A stretch of DNA of 54,096 nt from Bacteroidota bacterium (GCA_009909035.1 JAAAOB010000029.1:1-54096); one strand, 5' to 3'; positions 27,900 through 37,337 are shown, counted from the first letter of the stretch. Made by a program: numbers and translations. The notes: generated by a model from the letters alone, not told the origin.

Positions 27900-29060
27900 A
27901 TGAAAAAACACTGTTTAGAGTCCGGATTCACGATTGGGTTTCTTGGTGCGGGCCAGCTTGCCCGGATGTCTGCCCTGCAGGCTTTCCGGTTTGGAATGCA
28001 GGTGGCAATTTTTTCTGACCGGCCGGAAACGGAGCCGGCTGAATTTTTGACCCCGGCCTCATTCAACGGATCGTTCGACGATTTGGAAAGCATGATTGAA
28101 TTCGCCAACGCCTGCGATGTCATCACGCTTGAAAATGAATTTATCGACTCCGGAATACTCAAGGAGCTGAGGGACCGCACGGGCACCCCCATCTATCCTG
28201 CACCCGAAACGTTTGAAAAAATCGAGAACAAAGAGATCGAAAAATTAACATTTCGTGATGCCGGCATACCGGTTACTCCCAGCCGCCTGGTTGGCTCCCC
28301 ATCGGATATTGAAAATTTTGCACAGGAGTTTGGCTGGCCGGTTATGCTTAAATCATCCAAAGGTGGCTACGATGGGTACGGCAACCGCACGGTGAACCAT
28401 GCCGGGGCTGCAGCAACAGCATTTGATGAGCTTGGAGGAAATCAGGAGCAAGAAATATTGGCAGAATCGTTCGTTGATTTTACGCACGAGCTTGCGGTAC
28501 AGGTTGCCCGCAATGGAAGCGAAACGGTGATCTATCCATGCGTGGAAACCGTTCAGGAAGATCACATTTGTGTAGCGGTTAAGGCCCCGGCACACATTGA
28601 TCCGCTCCTGGCTGAAGAGGCGCAGCGACTGGCGAAAGCGGCTGCAGAAGCCATCGACGGCCGGGGAATCTTTGCCTTTGAATTTTTCCTGACAAGCGAC
28701 GGCCAAATACTGCTAAATGAAACTGCCCCGAGGCCTCACAACTCCGGCCATTACACAATTGAGGGATGCATAAGTTCTCAATTCGAAAATCACGTGCGCG
28801 CGGTCGCCGGCTTGCCGCTCGGCTCGTCCGGGATGGTTCAGGAGGCGGCCGTCATGATAAACCTGCTTGGATCTCACCATCGAACGGCCCGAATCGACTT
28901 TGCGGATGAGGCTATGAAAACGCCGAACGGACATCTCCATTGTTATGGCAAGACCGACAGCAAATCGGGCCGAAAAATGGCCCATTACACCCTGCTTGGA
29001 AAAGATCCAGGCACGATTTACAACCGGGCAGTAGAGTTAACCATGAACATAAAAATATAA
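27900..29060 (+). CDS. purK: 5-(carboxyamino)imidazole ribonucleotide synthase
   Basis: ATP-grasp enzyme of de novo purine synthesis that turns AIR, bicarbonate and ATP into N5-CAIR. 386 residues. The N-terminal Rossmann-like domain has TIGFLGAGQLARM, and the ATP-grasp region has LKSSKGGYDGYGN, ILAESFVDFTHELAV and the metal-binding NETAPRPHNSGHYT. It is followed after 55 nt by purE, whose product uses N5-CAIR. A TACCTTTA at 27812-27819 resembles a Bacteroidota -7 element, but the spacing to a -33 TTG is poor. Confidence 0.96.
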   Translation: MKKHCLESGFTIGFLGAGQLARMSALQAFRFGMQVAIFSDRPETEPAEFLTPASFNGSFDDLESMIEFANACDVITLENEFIDSGILKELRDRTGTPIYPAPETFEKIENKEIEKLTFRDAGIPVTPSRLVGSPSDIENFAQEFGWPVMLKSSKGGYDGYGNRTVNHAGAAATAFDELGGNQEQEILAESFVDFTHELAVQVARNGSETVIYPCVETVQEDHICVAVKAPAHIDPLLAEEAQRLAKAAAEAIDGRGIFAFEFFLTSDGQILLNETAPRPHNSGHYTIEGCISSQFENHVRAVAGLPLGSSGMVQEAAVMINLLGSHHRTARIDFADEAMKTPNGHLHCYGKTDSKSGRKMAHYTLLGKDPGTIYNRAVELTMNIKI

Positions 29061-29115
29061 CCGGGTCTTCCCGCGCGATTCCAAAACAGTCTTATAAAAT
29101 TAATCTTTTTACATC

Positions 29116-29601
29116 ATGAAAAATCCAACTGTAGGAGTGGTGATGGGCAGCGATAGCGACTGGCCCACCATGAAGGAAGCGGCAGACATTCTCCATCACT
29201 TTGATATACCATACGAGAAGCTCGTGGTTTCAGCCCACCGAACACCCGATATGATGGCAAACTACGGCAAAGAGGCCCGCAGCAGGGGGTTAAAGGTGAT
29301 TATCGCCGGGGCGGGAGGAGCAGCCCACCTGCCCGGAATGATTGCCGCCTACACTACTCTGCCGGTTATCGGCGTGCCGGTAAAGACCACCGCCCTTGGT
29401 GGTGTTGACAGCCTCTACTCTATTGTGCAGATGCCAAACGGCGTACCGGTAGCCACCGTGGCCATCGGCAAAGCTCGGAACGCCGGCATACTGGCAGCAC
29501 GGATTCTCAGCACCTATGAGACCGATCTAATTGAAAAGCTGGAAACCTACCATAAACAGATGGCGGACGAGTCCATTAAAAAGACAGATAATTTAACCTG
29601 A
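29116..29601 (+). CDS. purE: N5-carboxyaminoimidazole ribonucleotide mutase
   Basis: Converts N5-CAIR to CAIR, the step after PurK. 161 residues, class I PurE. It has [19 protein letters not shown] and the [11 protein letters not shown] and GVPVKT loops of the active site. The stop is 6 nt before the next gene's GTG start. Confidence 0.96.
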   Translation: MKNPTVGVVMGSDSDWPTMKEAADILHHFDIPYEKLVVSAHRTPDMMANYGKEARSRGLKVIIAGAGGAAHLPGMIAAYTTLPVIGVPVKTTALGGVDSLYSIVQMPNGVPVATVAIGKARNAGILAARILSTYETDLIEKLETYHKQMADESIKKTDNLT

Positions 29602-29607
29602 TACCCT

Positions 29608-30381
29608 GTGAGCAAACGAACCGGATTTCTTATTGTAGCCTGCCTGGTGATGTTTATCATCTTCAGGGTGTCGATCGTATTCGATTACTACAACGGTGAC
29701 GAGACAGAACCTGCCGCTACACCCGATCTCCCCGCGGCGTTCAGCGGTACCCTGCCCTGCGCCAGTTGCCCTGGGATTGAATACCATCTCTGGCTTGAAG
29801 AGGAGCAATTTACCGAGATACGCCACTATATCGATCGCGATCCGGGATATTCCTTGAAATCAGGAGCATGGGAGATCACTGCTGACACTCTCAAACTCCG
29901 GATGGATCAATCCGATGAGCAAAAGAAGTTTATTGTTACCGATTCCACATTAACGCTGCTCGATACCGGCGGGAACGCCATTACCGGCGGACTTGACGAT
30001 CACTACGCACTACAACGAAACGTAGAGTTTCAGTCTGTCCTGGATCGCCATCGTGAGCTTCGGGAAACGGGTGTCACCTTCGTGGCAAATGGCAATGAAC
30101 CTTTCTGGTCGATCCGGGTAGCCGGCAGGGATTCTCTCTTTTATAGTGAACCCGGAGTGGAGCTTAAATCTTCATCGCTACAACTGAACCCGACAGAATC
30201 TGGCATTCATTTCAGCGCTACCATAGAAAACAACAGCAGACTTGAAGCTACAGCAGAGAAAGAGTACTGCAGAGATACCATGAGCGGCTTTATTTTTACA
30301 CACGCCGTAACAGTGACGATGAATGGAGAGACCACAACCGGTTGCGGCAGGAGTCTGCAGATGCACTCAGTGAGTGAGTAA
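29608..30381 (+). CDS. NlpE N-terminal domain plus COG3650-like domain, membrane-anchored protein
   Basis: 257 residues starting at GTG, 6 nt after purE, so probably in the pur operon. A single hydrophobic segment (residues 6-26) anchors it. A Cys12 in IVAC resembles a lipobox, but hydrophobic residues continue past it, so a membrane anchor is likelier. Residues about 43-135 match the NlpE N-terminal fold (FSGTLPCASCPGIEYHL, Cys51 and Cys54). Residues about 150-250 match the COG3650-type domain (FVANGNEPFWSIRV, YCRDTMSGFIFTHAVTVT, TTGCG). The NlpE domain is linked in E. coli to copper and surface sensing. Function here is unknown. Confidence 0.78.
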   Translation: MSKRTGFLIVACLVMFIIFRVSIVFDYYNGDETEPAATPDLPAAFSGTLPCASCPGIEYHLWLEEEQFTEIRHYIDRDPGYSLKSGAWEITADTLKLRMDQSDEQKKFIVTDSTLTLLDTGGNAITGGLDDHYALQRNVEFQSVLDRHRELRETGVTFVANGNEPFWSIRVAGRDSLFYSEPGVELKSSSLQLNPTESGIHFSATIENNSRLEATAEKEYCRDTMSGFIFTHAVTVTMNGETTTGCGRSLQMHSVSE

Positions 30382-30438
30382 CGATTGCTTTTCGATTTTG
30401 GACGAATAGATCTGACAGGTCTCCGGGAGGGATGGCAA

Positions 30439-31263
30439 CTACATTTTCCGGGCCAGGGCATAAATACCGTTCCCTTTACGATTTTTGGTGTGCAGATCGG
30501 CTCTGTTCATCAGCAGGCAGAATGGAAGCACAACCGGGTAGTAAAATATCAACACAATTGCAGCGGCGAGTCCCATTTTATTGAACCAAATCATCGGCCA
30601 CTTTACTGAGAGTATCCACGCTTTATGCCCCCAAAAACCGTACGTATAGTGTACATTTTCCGGCTGCAGGCCCGCTGCTTTCAGCTTTCTGGAAATCTCA
30701 CGTTTTGAGTATCCCGGCCGGGCATGCTCACCTACAAATGTAGTATCCTCGTCTCCATCCTCTTCGGAATAATGAGAGGGGGAATGCATCAAAAAATATC
30801 CATCTGTCCGCAGGGAGTCAGCTATATTTTTCATCACTTTTACATCGTCTTCAATGTGTTCCAGCACGTCGATGCATATGGCCATATCGAACGTTTGATC
30901 GGACTGGAATTCAAGCAAATCGGCCGGGTAAAATCTGATGCGTCCCTCATCCACCTCACCCTGAAAATAGTGGCGGTTATCGAGCAGGTAATCCTCTTTT
31001 ACATCAACCGAATCCACCGTCACTCTATCGAACTGCTTTAGTATAAATCGGTCGTATTGACCAAAACCTGACCCAGCATCAAGCAACGACCACTCCCCTT
31101 TCTGGTCCAGCGTGCTCCCGGTTGCGCGAATGAGCCGGCGCAAATGCCAGCTTCTTAGAAAAAACAGATCCAGTAAGAAATAGAAGACTCTTCGAAGAAA
31201 TCGGGAATTTTTGATTATTCCTGCAAATTTATCCTTCACCGGGTCATATTCTATCGTACTCAT
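30439..31263 (-). CDS. SAM-dependent methyltransferase with C-terminal membrane segment
   Basis: 274 residues, class I methyltransferase. Motif I is SLLDAGSGFGQYD, the acidic loop VDSVDVKED, and motif IV region DMAICIDVLEHIEDD. A hydrophobic helix near residues 225-250 (LAAAIVLIFYYPVVLPF) should fasten it to the membrane. Its ATG overlaps the TGA of the upstream glycosyltransferase by 4 nt (ATGA), indicating translational coupling. It most likely methylates a lipid or glycan made by that glycosyltransferase; the acceptor is not visible in the sequence. Confidence 0.83.
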   Translation of the reverse strand: MSTIEYDPVKDKFAGIIKNSRFLRRVFYFLLDLFFLRSWHLRRLIRATGSTLDQKGEWSLLDAGSGFGQYDRFILKQFDRVTVDSVDVKEDYLLDNRHYFQGEVDEGRIRFYPADLLEFQSDQTFDMAICIDVLEHIEDDVKVMKNIADSLRTDGYFLMHSPSHYSEEDGDEDTTFVGEHARPGYSKREISRKLKAAGLQPENVHYTYGFWGHKAWILSVKWPMIWFNKMGLAAAIVLIFYYPVVLPFCLLMNRADLHTKNRKGNGIYALARKM

Positions 31264-32234
31264 AATCCTACTTTCTTTTCGATACCCGGCATGTATTTAT
31301 GAACCCTGTTTTTATTCACCATCTCACCCAAAAATCCTATAGAGAAAAATTGAACACCAATAACCACCAGCAGGATCCCCAGGAAGAGAAGCGGGCGATC
31401 CCCGATAGGCTGCTGCCAAAAGATTTTCAAAACCGCGATATAGACGTTAATAGCCATCCCGGCAACGGTCAGCAACACCCCGATCGTGCCAAAAAAGTGC
31501 ATCGGCCGTTCCATGTAACGATGTACGAACAGCAGTGTGACCAAGTCTAAAAATCCATTCATGAACCTGGAGAGTCCAAATTTGGTCGTCCCATATTTAC
31601 GGGGATGGTGCTTTACCTGCTGCTCTTCTATAGCGTCAAATCCCTGCCACTTCGCCAAAAGAGGAACGTAGCGGTGAAGTTCTCCGTACAGATGGATATG
31701 TTCTGTTACCTCACGGCGATAGGCTTTGAGTCCACAGTTAAAATCGTGAAGCTTAATGCCGGTGGTCCACCTGGTGACAGCATTGAAAAAACGGGACGGG
31801 ACGGTTTTTGAGATAGGATCATGCCGCTGCTTTTTCCAGCCACTTACAAGATCTGCTCCATTTTGCAGAGTTTGAATCATTTGTGGAATTTCAAACGGGT
31901 CGTCCTGAAGATCGGCATCCATTGTAACAACGTAATCGCCCGAAGCTGAGTCAAAACCGGCCTGCAGAGCCGCGCTTTTGCCGTAATTTCGCCTCAGTTT
32001 AATGCCTTTAATGCATGGCTTCTCATCCCTGAGGCGTAGAATTCGATTCCAGGAATTATCACTTGAGCCATCATCAACCAATATAATCTCAAACTCATAC
32101 TCCTGTAAAGCATCTCCAATTCTTTTCACCAGCTCACTCAAAGATTCCTCTTCATTCAGCAAAGGAACCACGATGCTGATCTTTTGGGGGGCATCTGCGG
32201 TTTTATGTTCAAACTCCGTATCTTGTTCAGCCAA
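31260..32234 (-). CDS. GT2 glycosyltransferase, polyprenyl-phosphate type (GtrB/DPM-like)
   Basis: 324 residues, transferring a sugar from a nucleotide donor to polyprenyl phosphate. The GT-A domain opens KISIVVPLLNEEES and has VDDGSSDNS, the DxD-type DADLQDDP and HDFNCGLKAYRREV. Two C-terminal membrane helices (about 235-265 and 275-310) match the GtrB/ArnC/Dpm1 layout. The start is TTG; an in-frame TGA lies 15 nt upstream and no ATG precedes the conserved domain. It is coupled to the methyltransferase and divergent from a MerR gene, 76 nt away. Confidence 0.88.
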   Translation of the reverse strand: MAEQDTEFEHKTADAPQKISIVVPLLNEEESLSELVKRIGDALQEYEFEIILVDDGSSDNSWNRILRLRDEKPCIKGIKLRRNYGKSAALQAGFDSASGDYVVTMDADLQDDPFEIPQMIQTLQNGADLVSGWKKQRHDPISKTVPSRFFNAVTRWTTGIKLHDFNCGLKAYRREVTEHIHLYGELHRYVPLLAKWQGFDAIEEQQVKHHPRKYGTTKFGLSRFMNGFLDLVTLLFVHRYMERPMHFFGTIGVLLTVAGMAINVYIAVLKIFWQQPIGDRPLLFLGILLVVIGVQFFSIGFLGEMVNKNRVHKYMPGIEKKVGL

Positions 32235-32310
32235 GTCGTTGCATATTCATTGAAATATTTCGATTCTGTATCAATCTAATCATGGACAGAAAATAACAGA
32301 TTTCAGTACT

Positions 32311-32640
32311 ATGAAGAAACTCTATTACTCAATTGGTGAAGTTAGTGATATTACATCTATCGAACCGCATGTAATTCGTTACTGGGAAACGATATTCAAG
32401 GATCTGACTCCACGTAAAAATAAAGCCGGCAATAGAACCTACCGGGAAGAGGATATATCATTCATACTTCGGCTGAAAGATTTAATACAGAAGAAGAAGT
32501 ATAGCACGGCAGGCGCAAAAAAAATTATCGAAGAGGGTGCACCTGAAGATCAGGAGATGAGCGGCACTCTTCCGGTCGATATGCAGAAAGATTTAAGGGA
32601 AGTCAACCTGTTCCTTCATAAGCTGCTGGAAAAACTCTGA
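32311..32640 (+). CDS. MerR-family regulator, short
   Basis: 109 residues: a winged helix-turn-helix (residues 4-75, YYSIGEVSDITSIEPHVIRYWE) of the MerR superfamily, the MlrA-like type with RYWE. Only a short tail follows, too small for an effector-binding domain and without a cysteine set for metal. Such short MerR proteins are common in Bacteroidota without a known ligand. It is divergent from the GT2/methyltransferase pair and converges on ctaA; target genes are not evident. Confidence 0.88.
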   Translation: MKKLYYSIGEVSDITSIEPHVIRYWETIFKDLTPRKNKAGNRTYREEDISFILRLKDLIQKKKYSTAGAKKIIEEGAPEDQEMSGTLPVDMQKDLREVNLFLHKLLEKL

Positions 32641-32684
32641 CTCCGCCTCTGGTCCTGTGCAGCCAGACCCGCCGTTTAAATGCA

Positions 32685-33644
32685 TCAGGCCGTGACTCTA
32701 TCGCTGCCTGCAGCCTCTTTGACACCCTCCCGCGAAAACCCGGCCATCAGCATGTATAAAAATTCTACGCAAATAAGCACCGAAACACTAACAAGGTGTA
32801 ACATCTGCAGAATCCCGGGAATATCGAGCCGTTCCATTCCAAATCCGATGAACATTTGCAATATGATGAGCCCAAAAATCATGTATCCTATTTTGCCAAG
32901 CCTTGGGCCGGCGTCAAGTTTTTTGTTTTCGTATAGCAGGTAAGCGCTCAGAATTATCACTAACCACGAGAAACTGCGATGTACGATATAGAGCAGATCC
33001 GAGGTATCGATCCACTGCTCGCGTGGCAGATTCATGACATTTTTTGCAACATCCACCGCTTCGCGAACCTGTGTACCCATAATGAGCTGCACCAACGTCA
33101 AAAATAAAATGGCCCCGGAAATATATAACAGCCGTTGTTTGTGAACCGGTTTCAGTCTGATATTTACCCGATCCCTCATGGCCTTGAATGTGGCAAAAAG
33201 TAAGGTATTGACGATGATCATCGCCAGTACCATGTGGATGGTTATCATACCGGCACTCAACCCGGACTTCACCACCTGTCCGCCAAGCCACCCCTGCACA
33301 AGTACCAGAAGAAATGCAACACCTGACGAAACAGTAACAACGGGGTCAGATCTCCTGTACTTGAATGAAAAAATAAAAGTCAGCGTAATCAAAAATCCTA
33401 TCAGCACCCCCACCAACCTGTTCACGTATTCGAGCCAGGTGTGGACCGGGTTAAACAGCGATTCATCATATTGAGCGGGCAGTTCAGCCGCACTGGTGGG
33501 AGGAATCCACATGCCAAAACACTGCGGCCAGTCGGGACAACCTAAACCGGCACCGGCGGCTCGTACAAGTCCGCCAATCAGAATCAGCACCAGCGTGGCG
33601 ATTACCGTGGTGACCGCCGTTTTTTGATAGAAGGTAAGTTTCAT
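32685..33644 (-). CDS. ctaA: Heme A synthase (CtaA/COX15)
   Basis: Oxidises the C8 methyl of heme O to a formyl, completing heme A for aa3-type oxidases. 319 residues with eight predicted membrane helices. The first helix and loop read ILIGGLVRAAGAGLGCPDWPQC, the signature with the paired Cys. Helix ends carry the conserved heme-ligand His residues (HTWLEYVNRL, HMVLA, HRSFSW, LHLVSV). It is divergent from ctaB (187 nt between starts). Confidence 0.93.
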   Translation of the reverse strand: MKLTFYQKTAVTTVIATLVLILIGGLVRAAGAGLGCPDWPQCFGMWIPPTSAAELPAQYDESLFNPVHTWLEYVNRLVGVLIGFLITLTFIFSFKYRRSDPVVTVSSGVAFLLVLVQGWLGGQVVKSGLSAGMITIHMVLAMIIVNTLLFATFKAMRDRVNIRLKPVHKQRLLYISGAILFLTLVQLIMGTQVREAVDVAKNVMNLPREQWIDTSDLLYIVHRSFSWLVIILSAYLLYENKKLDAGPRLGKIGYMIFGLIILQMFIGFGMERLDIPGILQMLHLVSVSVLICVEFLYMLMAGFSREGVKEAAGSDRVTA

Positions 33645-33831
33645 TCAGTATTCATATTAAAACAGTAATATTTGGTCTCTTAAAACCGAATAACTGCCGA
33701 ATTGATTTCATGTTTTTTTAAATGCTCTTCATGGATAAAAACGAATATATAATTCAAAGTTGAAGCAGATATTAAGGTAACATGTCAGCTTTAAAAAGAT
33801 TAAATTTAGGGCTGAAATTTTAGATTTCACT

Positions 33832-34737
33832 ATGGACAGAACGAGCGTTAAAACAGGATCCGTTGGCCGGCTGCTTGATGTGGCTAAAGATTATTATGAG
33901 TTGACGAAACCCGGTATTACGCTCAGTGTGGTGGCAAGTATGCTCATTGGGTTTATCATGGGCACGGCCGGCACACTTAACTACACGTTGATGTTTCACG
34001 CGCTTTTGGGTACATACCTGATTGCAGCCGGGACGGCCGCCCACAATATGTTTATGGAACGTGGCTTGGACGGGCTGATGCACCGCACCAGTAAACGTCC
34101 ATTGCCGGACTCCCGTATTTCATCCAAAAACAGCCTCATTTTTTCCGCCACTCTTATCTTCTTGGGCCTCTTTTATCTTATTGCGCTTGTAAATGTTGTT
34201 GCCGGTGTTGTTTCTCTGGCTACCACCATTATTTATTTGTTTGCCTATACCCCACTAAAAAGAATCTCCGCACTCAATGTGTTTGTAGGCGCCATTCCCG
34301 GTGCACTACCGGTTGTAGGCGGATGGGCGGCTGCCACAGGCACCGTATTTGAGCACGGCATGTGGATTCTTTTTGGTATTGTCTTCTGCTGGCAAGTTCC
34401 GCATGTAATCGCCATTGCATGGGTCTGCCGGAAGGATTACGAACATGCAGGATTTAAGATGCTTCCCAAAAACGACCCCGTTGGAATAAAAGCGGCGGCG
34501 TGGGTGCTTATCCCAATTCTTATTCTTTTCCCAACCGTTTATAAGTTATACGTGATGGATTTGGTGAGCTGGATTTACCTTGCCGGTTCGCTCCTTACAA
34601 CGCTTGGGTTCCTGTGGTATGGAGTACAATTTGCTATTAAGCGGGATATCGTCACGGCAAAAGGCGTGATGTTCTACTCCTTTGCCTATCTGCCGTTAAT
34701 CTGGATTTTTATTTACTCCGACTGGATGATCCTGTAG
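33832..34737 (+). CDS. ctaB: Protoheme IX farnesyltransferase (heme O synthase)
   Basis: UbiA-family membrane enzyme that attaches farnesyl to heme B, making heme O for CtaA. 301 residues, nine predicted helices. The first prenyl-binding motif reads N72-x3-E76-x3-D80 (usually N-x3-D-x3-D, so one Asp is Glu). The second motif region has CWQVPHVIAIAW and DYEHAGFKMLP, which fits COX10/CtaB rather than other UbiA proteins. It is divergent from ctaA; no cytochrome oxidase genes lie in the window. Confidence 0.93.
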   Translation: MDRTSVKTGSVGRLLDVAKDYYELTKPGITLSVVASMLIGFIMGTAGTLNYTLMFHALLGTYLIAAGTAAHNMFMERGLDGLMHRTSKRPLPDSRISSKNSLIFSATLIFLGLFYLIALVNVVAGVVSLATTIIYLFAYTPLKRISALNVFVGAIPGALPVVGGWAAATGTVFEHGMWILFGIVFCWQVPHVIAIAWVCRKDYEHAGFKMLPKNDPVGIKAAAWVLIPILILFPTVYKLYVMDLVSWIYLAGSLLTTLGFLWYGVQFAIKRDIVTAKGVMFYSFAYLPLIWIFIYSDWMIL

Positions 34738-34784
34738 CTGTAATACTCCGCTGAAAGGAGTCCATCCGGGAGAATTTCTTCGTT

Positions 34785-34806
34785 CTAAGATACCCGGCTA
34801 TCTTAG
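34785..34806. terminator. Short hairpin at the ctaB / E1 convergent end
   Basis: The arms CTAAGATA and TATCTTAG (8 bp) flank a CCCGGC loop, covering the E1 stop codon. It lies about 48 nt after the ctaB stop. There is no long T run on either side, so its role as a two-way terminator is weak. Confidence 0.3.
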
Positions 34807-37232
34807 GTGATGGGCGTCCACATCCGCGGGTTACTTTCGCTCATGATGTCGTAGACGGCCTCAAAAATATCTTCCGCATTGGGCTTCGTAAAGTAATCAC
34901 CATCGCTTGCAAACGCCGTGCGGTGTTCCTTTGCCGTCAGGCATTTTGCTTCGGAATCGAGATGGTAGTATCCCTGCTGCTCTCCAATCACTTTCTGCAT
35001 CATAAATGCTGTTGCTCCTCCGGGCACATCTTCATCCACAAACAGGATGCGGTTGGTTTTTTTCAGTGAGTTGAGAATCATCCCTTCACGGTCGAATGGC
35101 AGCAGTGTGCGGACATCAATTAGTTCAGCGGAAATACCCGCCTCATCCAGATCCGGCATCACGGATTTCACAATATTCAGAGTAGATCCGTACGACACGA
35201 TGGTTATATCGTTGCCCTCTTGCAGAATTTTTGGAACTCCGAGCGGCACCGTGAATTCACCAAGATTTTCCGGAAGTTTTTCTTTAAGACGGTAGGCGTT
35301 CAGCGGTTCTATGATGAGTGCGGGATCATCACCCTGCATGAGCGTATTATAGAAACCGGCAGCGTCCGTCAGGGTACTGGGAACGCACACATGGATGCCT
35401 CGCAGCCCGTTCAGCAGAACGCCCATCGGCGATCCCGCATGCCAAATGCCCTCCAGCCGATGCCCCCTGGTTCGAACAATCAGAGGGGCCGCCTGTCCGC
35501 CTTTCGTACGGTACCGAAGCGTGGCCAGGTCATCACTCAGCCCCTGGAAACAGTAGAGAATGTAGTCCAGGTATTGAATTTCCGCAATGGGCCGCAGTCC
35601 GCGGATCGCCATGCCTATCCCCTGGCCAAGAATCGTTGCTTCGCGAATGCCCGTATCCGCAACGCGCAGTTCGCCATACTTATCCTGCATTCCCTCAAGC
35701 CCAAGATTCACATCACCAAGCTGTCCTGTATCCTCACCAAAGACCAGAGTTTCAGGATATTTTTCAAACAGTGCATCAAAGTTGTTTCGCAACACCACAC
35801 GGCCGTCTACTTTTTTCACATCCTCCGGGTATACCGGGTCTGTTTCATCTATCCGCACGGGAGAAAATTTAGTTTCGCTCAACAGGTGGGAGTTGAACCG
35901 TTCCCGGTTCTCCGCATTCAGTTCATCAAGCCACGCTCTGAACGATTGCAGGGCATCGGACTGCTCCCCACGCAAAAGGGTTCTTGTTTTTCGTGCGATG
36001 GAAATAATATCCTTCCTGTAGGGTCTTGTTTTACGCTTCAACTCGGATTGATACTTCTCAAGTACCGGCTTATCGGTGTGTACCTCAGCCAGATCAGAAA
36101 GCATGGATTGCAGCTGTTTTCTTTGCTCCAGGATCGGCTCCTGGAATTCATTCCATGCCTTTTTCTGTTTTTCTTTAACTTCGTTTTTCGTCTCTTCTAT
36201 AATCTGGTCAAGTTCCTCACCGGTGGCAATCTCTTCTGATATAATCCATTGACGAAATTGCCGGTTGCAGCAGTTCTCCTCCTCCCACTCAAGTCGCTCC
36301 TCGCTTTTATACCGTTCGTGAGAACCCGACGTTGAATGCCCTTGTGGCTGTGTTACCTCTTCTACGTGTACCAACACCGGGATGTGCTCTTCTCGTGCAA
36401 TGGTTGATGCTTTTTTGTAGGCGCGGTGCAGCTCTTGGTAATCCCAGGCGTTGACGTTTATAATTTCGAAACCCGGCTGATGCTTCGTCCGTTTAAATCC
36501 CCTGAGCGCTTTTGAGATACTCTTTTTTATGGTTTGATACTCCTTGGAGACCGAAATACCGTACCCATCATCCCAAACAGAAACAATAAGCGGAATTTGA
36601 AGCACACCGGCAGCATTCATCGTTTCCCAAAAGAGCCCTTCGGATGTACTGGCATCTCCGATTGTTCCCCATACCACCTCTCTTCCCCCTTTTGAAAAAT
36701 CGGTTCTGTCATGAAGCAGATCATTATCGCGGTACACTTTTGATGCCTGTGCCAGACCCAGCAGTTTTGGCATTTGGCCGGCCGTCGGTGACAAATCCGC
36801 AGCTGTATTCTTCATGTCTGTTTGCGATTTCCAGCTGCCGTCTTCATGCAGCAGCCGGGTAGCAAAGTGCGAGTTCATCTGGCGGCCGGCTGAACTGGGA
36901 TCTTTTTCCGCATCGGGGTTGGCATAGAGCTGTGAAAAAAACTGTTCTATCGTAAGCTGACCGATCGCCATCATCAGCGTTTGGTCGCGATAGTACCCTG
37001 CACGAAAATCCCCGTTTTGAAAGTACTTGGCCAAAATAATTTGAGGCAATTCTTTACCATCACCAAAAATTCCAAATTTGGCTTTCCCGGTCAGCACCTC
37101 TTTTCTTCCAAGAATTGACATGTGCCGGCTTTTCCAGGCAAGCCTGAAATCGTTTAAAATTTCATTGACCTTCTTTTCAGAGTACTCTTTTGTTACAGCG
37201 TCCTTTGTTTTTGACATAACTCCTCTACTCAT
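34803..37232 (-). CDS. 2-oxoacid dehydrogenase E1, fused alpha and beta subunits
   Basis: Thiamine-pyrophosphate E1 of the pyruvate / branched-chain 2-oxoacid dehydrogenase family. 809 residues hold both subunits. The alpha part (to about 340) has GYYRDQTLMMAIGQ and the thiamine motif VVWGTIGDASTSEGLFWETMN. A charged, helical linker follows. The beta part (about 475-800) has VFGEDTGQLGDVNLGLEG, GIREATILGQGIGMA, IAEIQYLDYI and RTRGHRLEGIWH. Such alpha-beta fusions are usual in Bacteroidota and probably serve branched-chain acids, but the substrate is not provable. The start may be 15 nt downstream at 37217. No E2 or E3 is nearby. Confidence 0.9.
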   Translation of the reverse strand: MSRGVMSKTKDAVTKEYSEKKVNEILNDFRLAWKSRHMSILGRKEVLTGKAKFGIFGDGKELPQIILAKYFQNGDFRAGYYRDQTLMMAIGQLTIEQFFSQLYANPDAEKDPSSAGRQMNSHFATRLLHEDGSWKSQTDMKNTAADLSPTAGQMPKLLGLAQASKVYRDNDLLHDRTDFSKGGREVVWGTIGDASTSEGLFWETMNAAGVLQIPLIVSVWDDGYGISVSKEYQTIKKSISKALRGFKRTKHQPGFEIINVNAWDYQELHRAYKKASTIAREEHIPVLVHVEEVTQPQGHSTSGSHERYKSEERLEWEEENCCNRQFRQWIISEEIATGEELDQIIEETKNEVKEKQKKAWNEFQEPILEQRKQLQSMLSDLAEVHTDKPVLEKYQSELKRKTRPYRKDIISIARKTRTLLRGEQSDALQSFRAWLDELNAENRERFNSHLLSETKFSPVRIDETDPVYPEDVKKVDGRVVLRNNFDALFEKYPETLVFGEDTGQLGDVNLGLEGMQDKYGELRVADTGIREATILGQGIGMAIRGLRPIAEIQYLDYILYCFQGLSDDLATLRYRTKGGQAAPLIVRTRGHRLEGIWHAGSPMGVLLNGLRGIHVCVPSTLTDAAGFYNTLMQGDDPALIIEPLNAYRLKEKLPENLGEFTVPLGVPKILQEGNDITIVSYGSTLNIVKSVMPDLDEAGISAELIDVRTLLPFDREGMILNSLKKTNRILFVDEDVPGGATAFMMQKVIGEQQGYYHLDSEAKCLTAKEHRTAFASDGDYFTKPNAEDIFEAVYDIMSESNPRMWTPIT

Positions 37233-37337
37233 TCAGACAAGAATTTAATTCAGTTCCTCACACACCTTTTTTTACGGCGTAATAATAAGGTGTTCGTTCA
37301 GATATACCAAAGAGATTCAGCAAATAAAACCGCTTTT

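Noticed and set aside
35220..36239. Long open frame on the plus strand (339 codons) opposite the E1 gene
   Set aside because: It lies wholly antisense to a clearly conserved dehydrogenase, and its translation is Cys/Phe/His-rich with no family pattern.
37255..37300. Imperfect hairpin with ACACCTT and AAGGTGT between fumC and E1
   Set aside because: Mismatched inner part and no T run after the stem on the transcribed strand; too weak to call.
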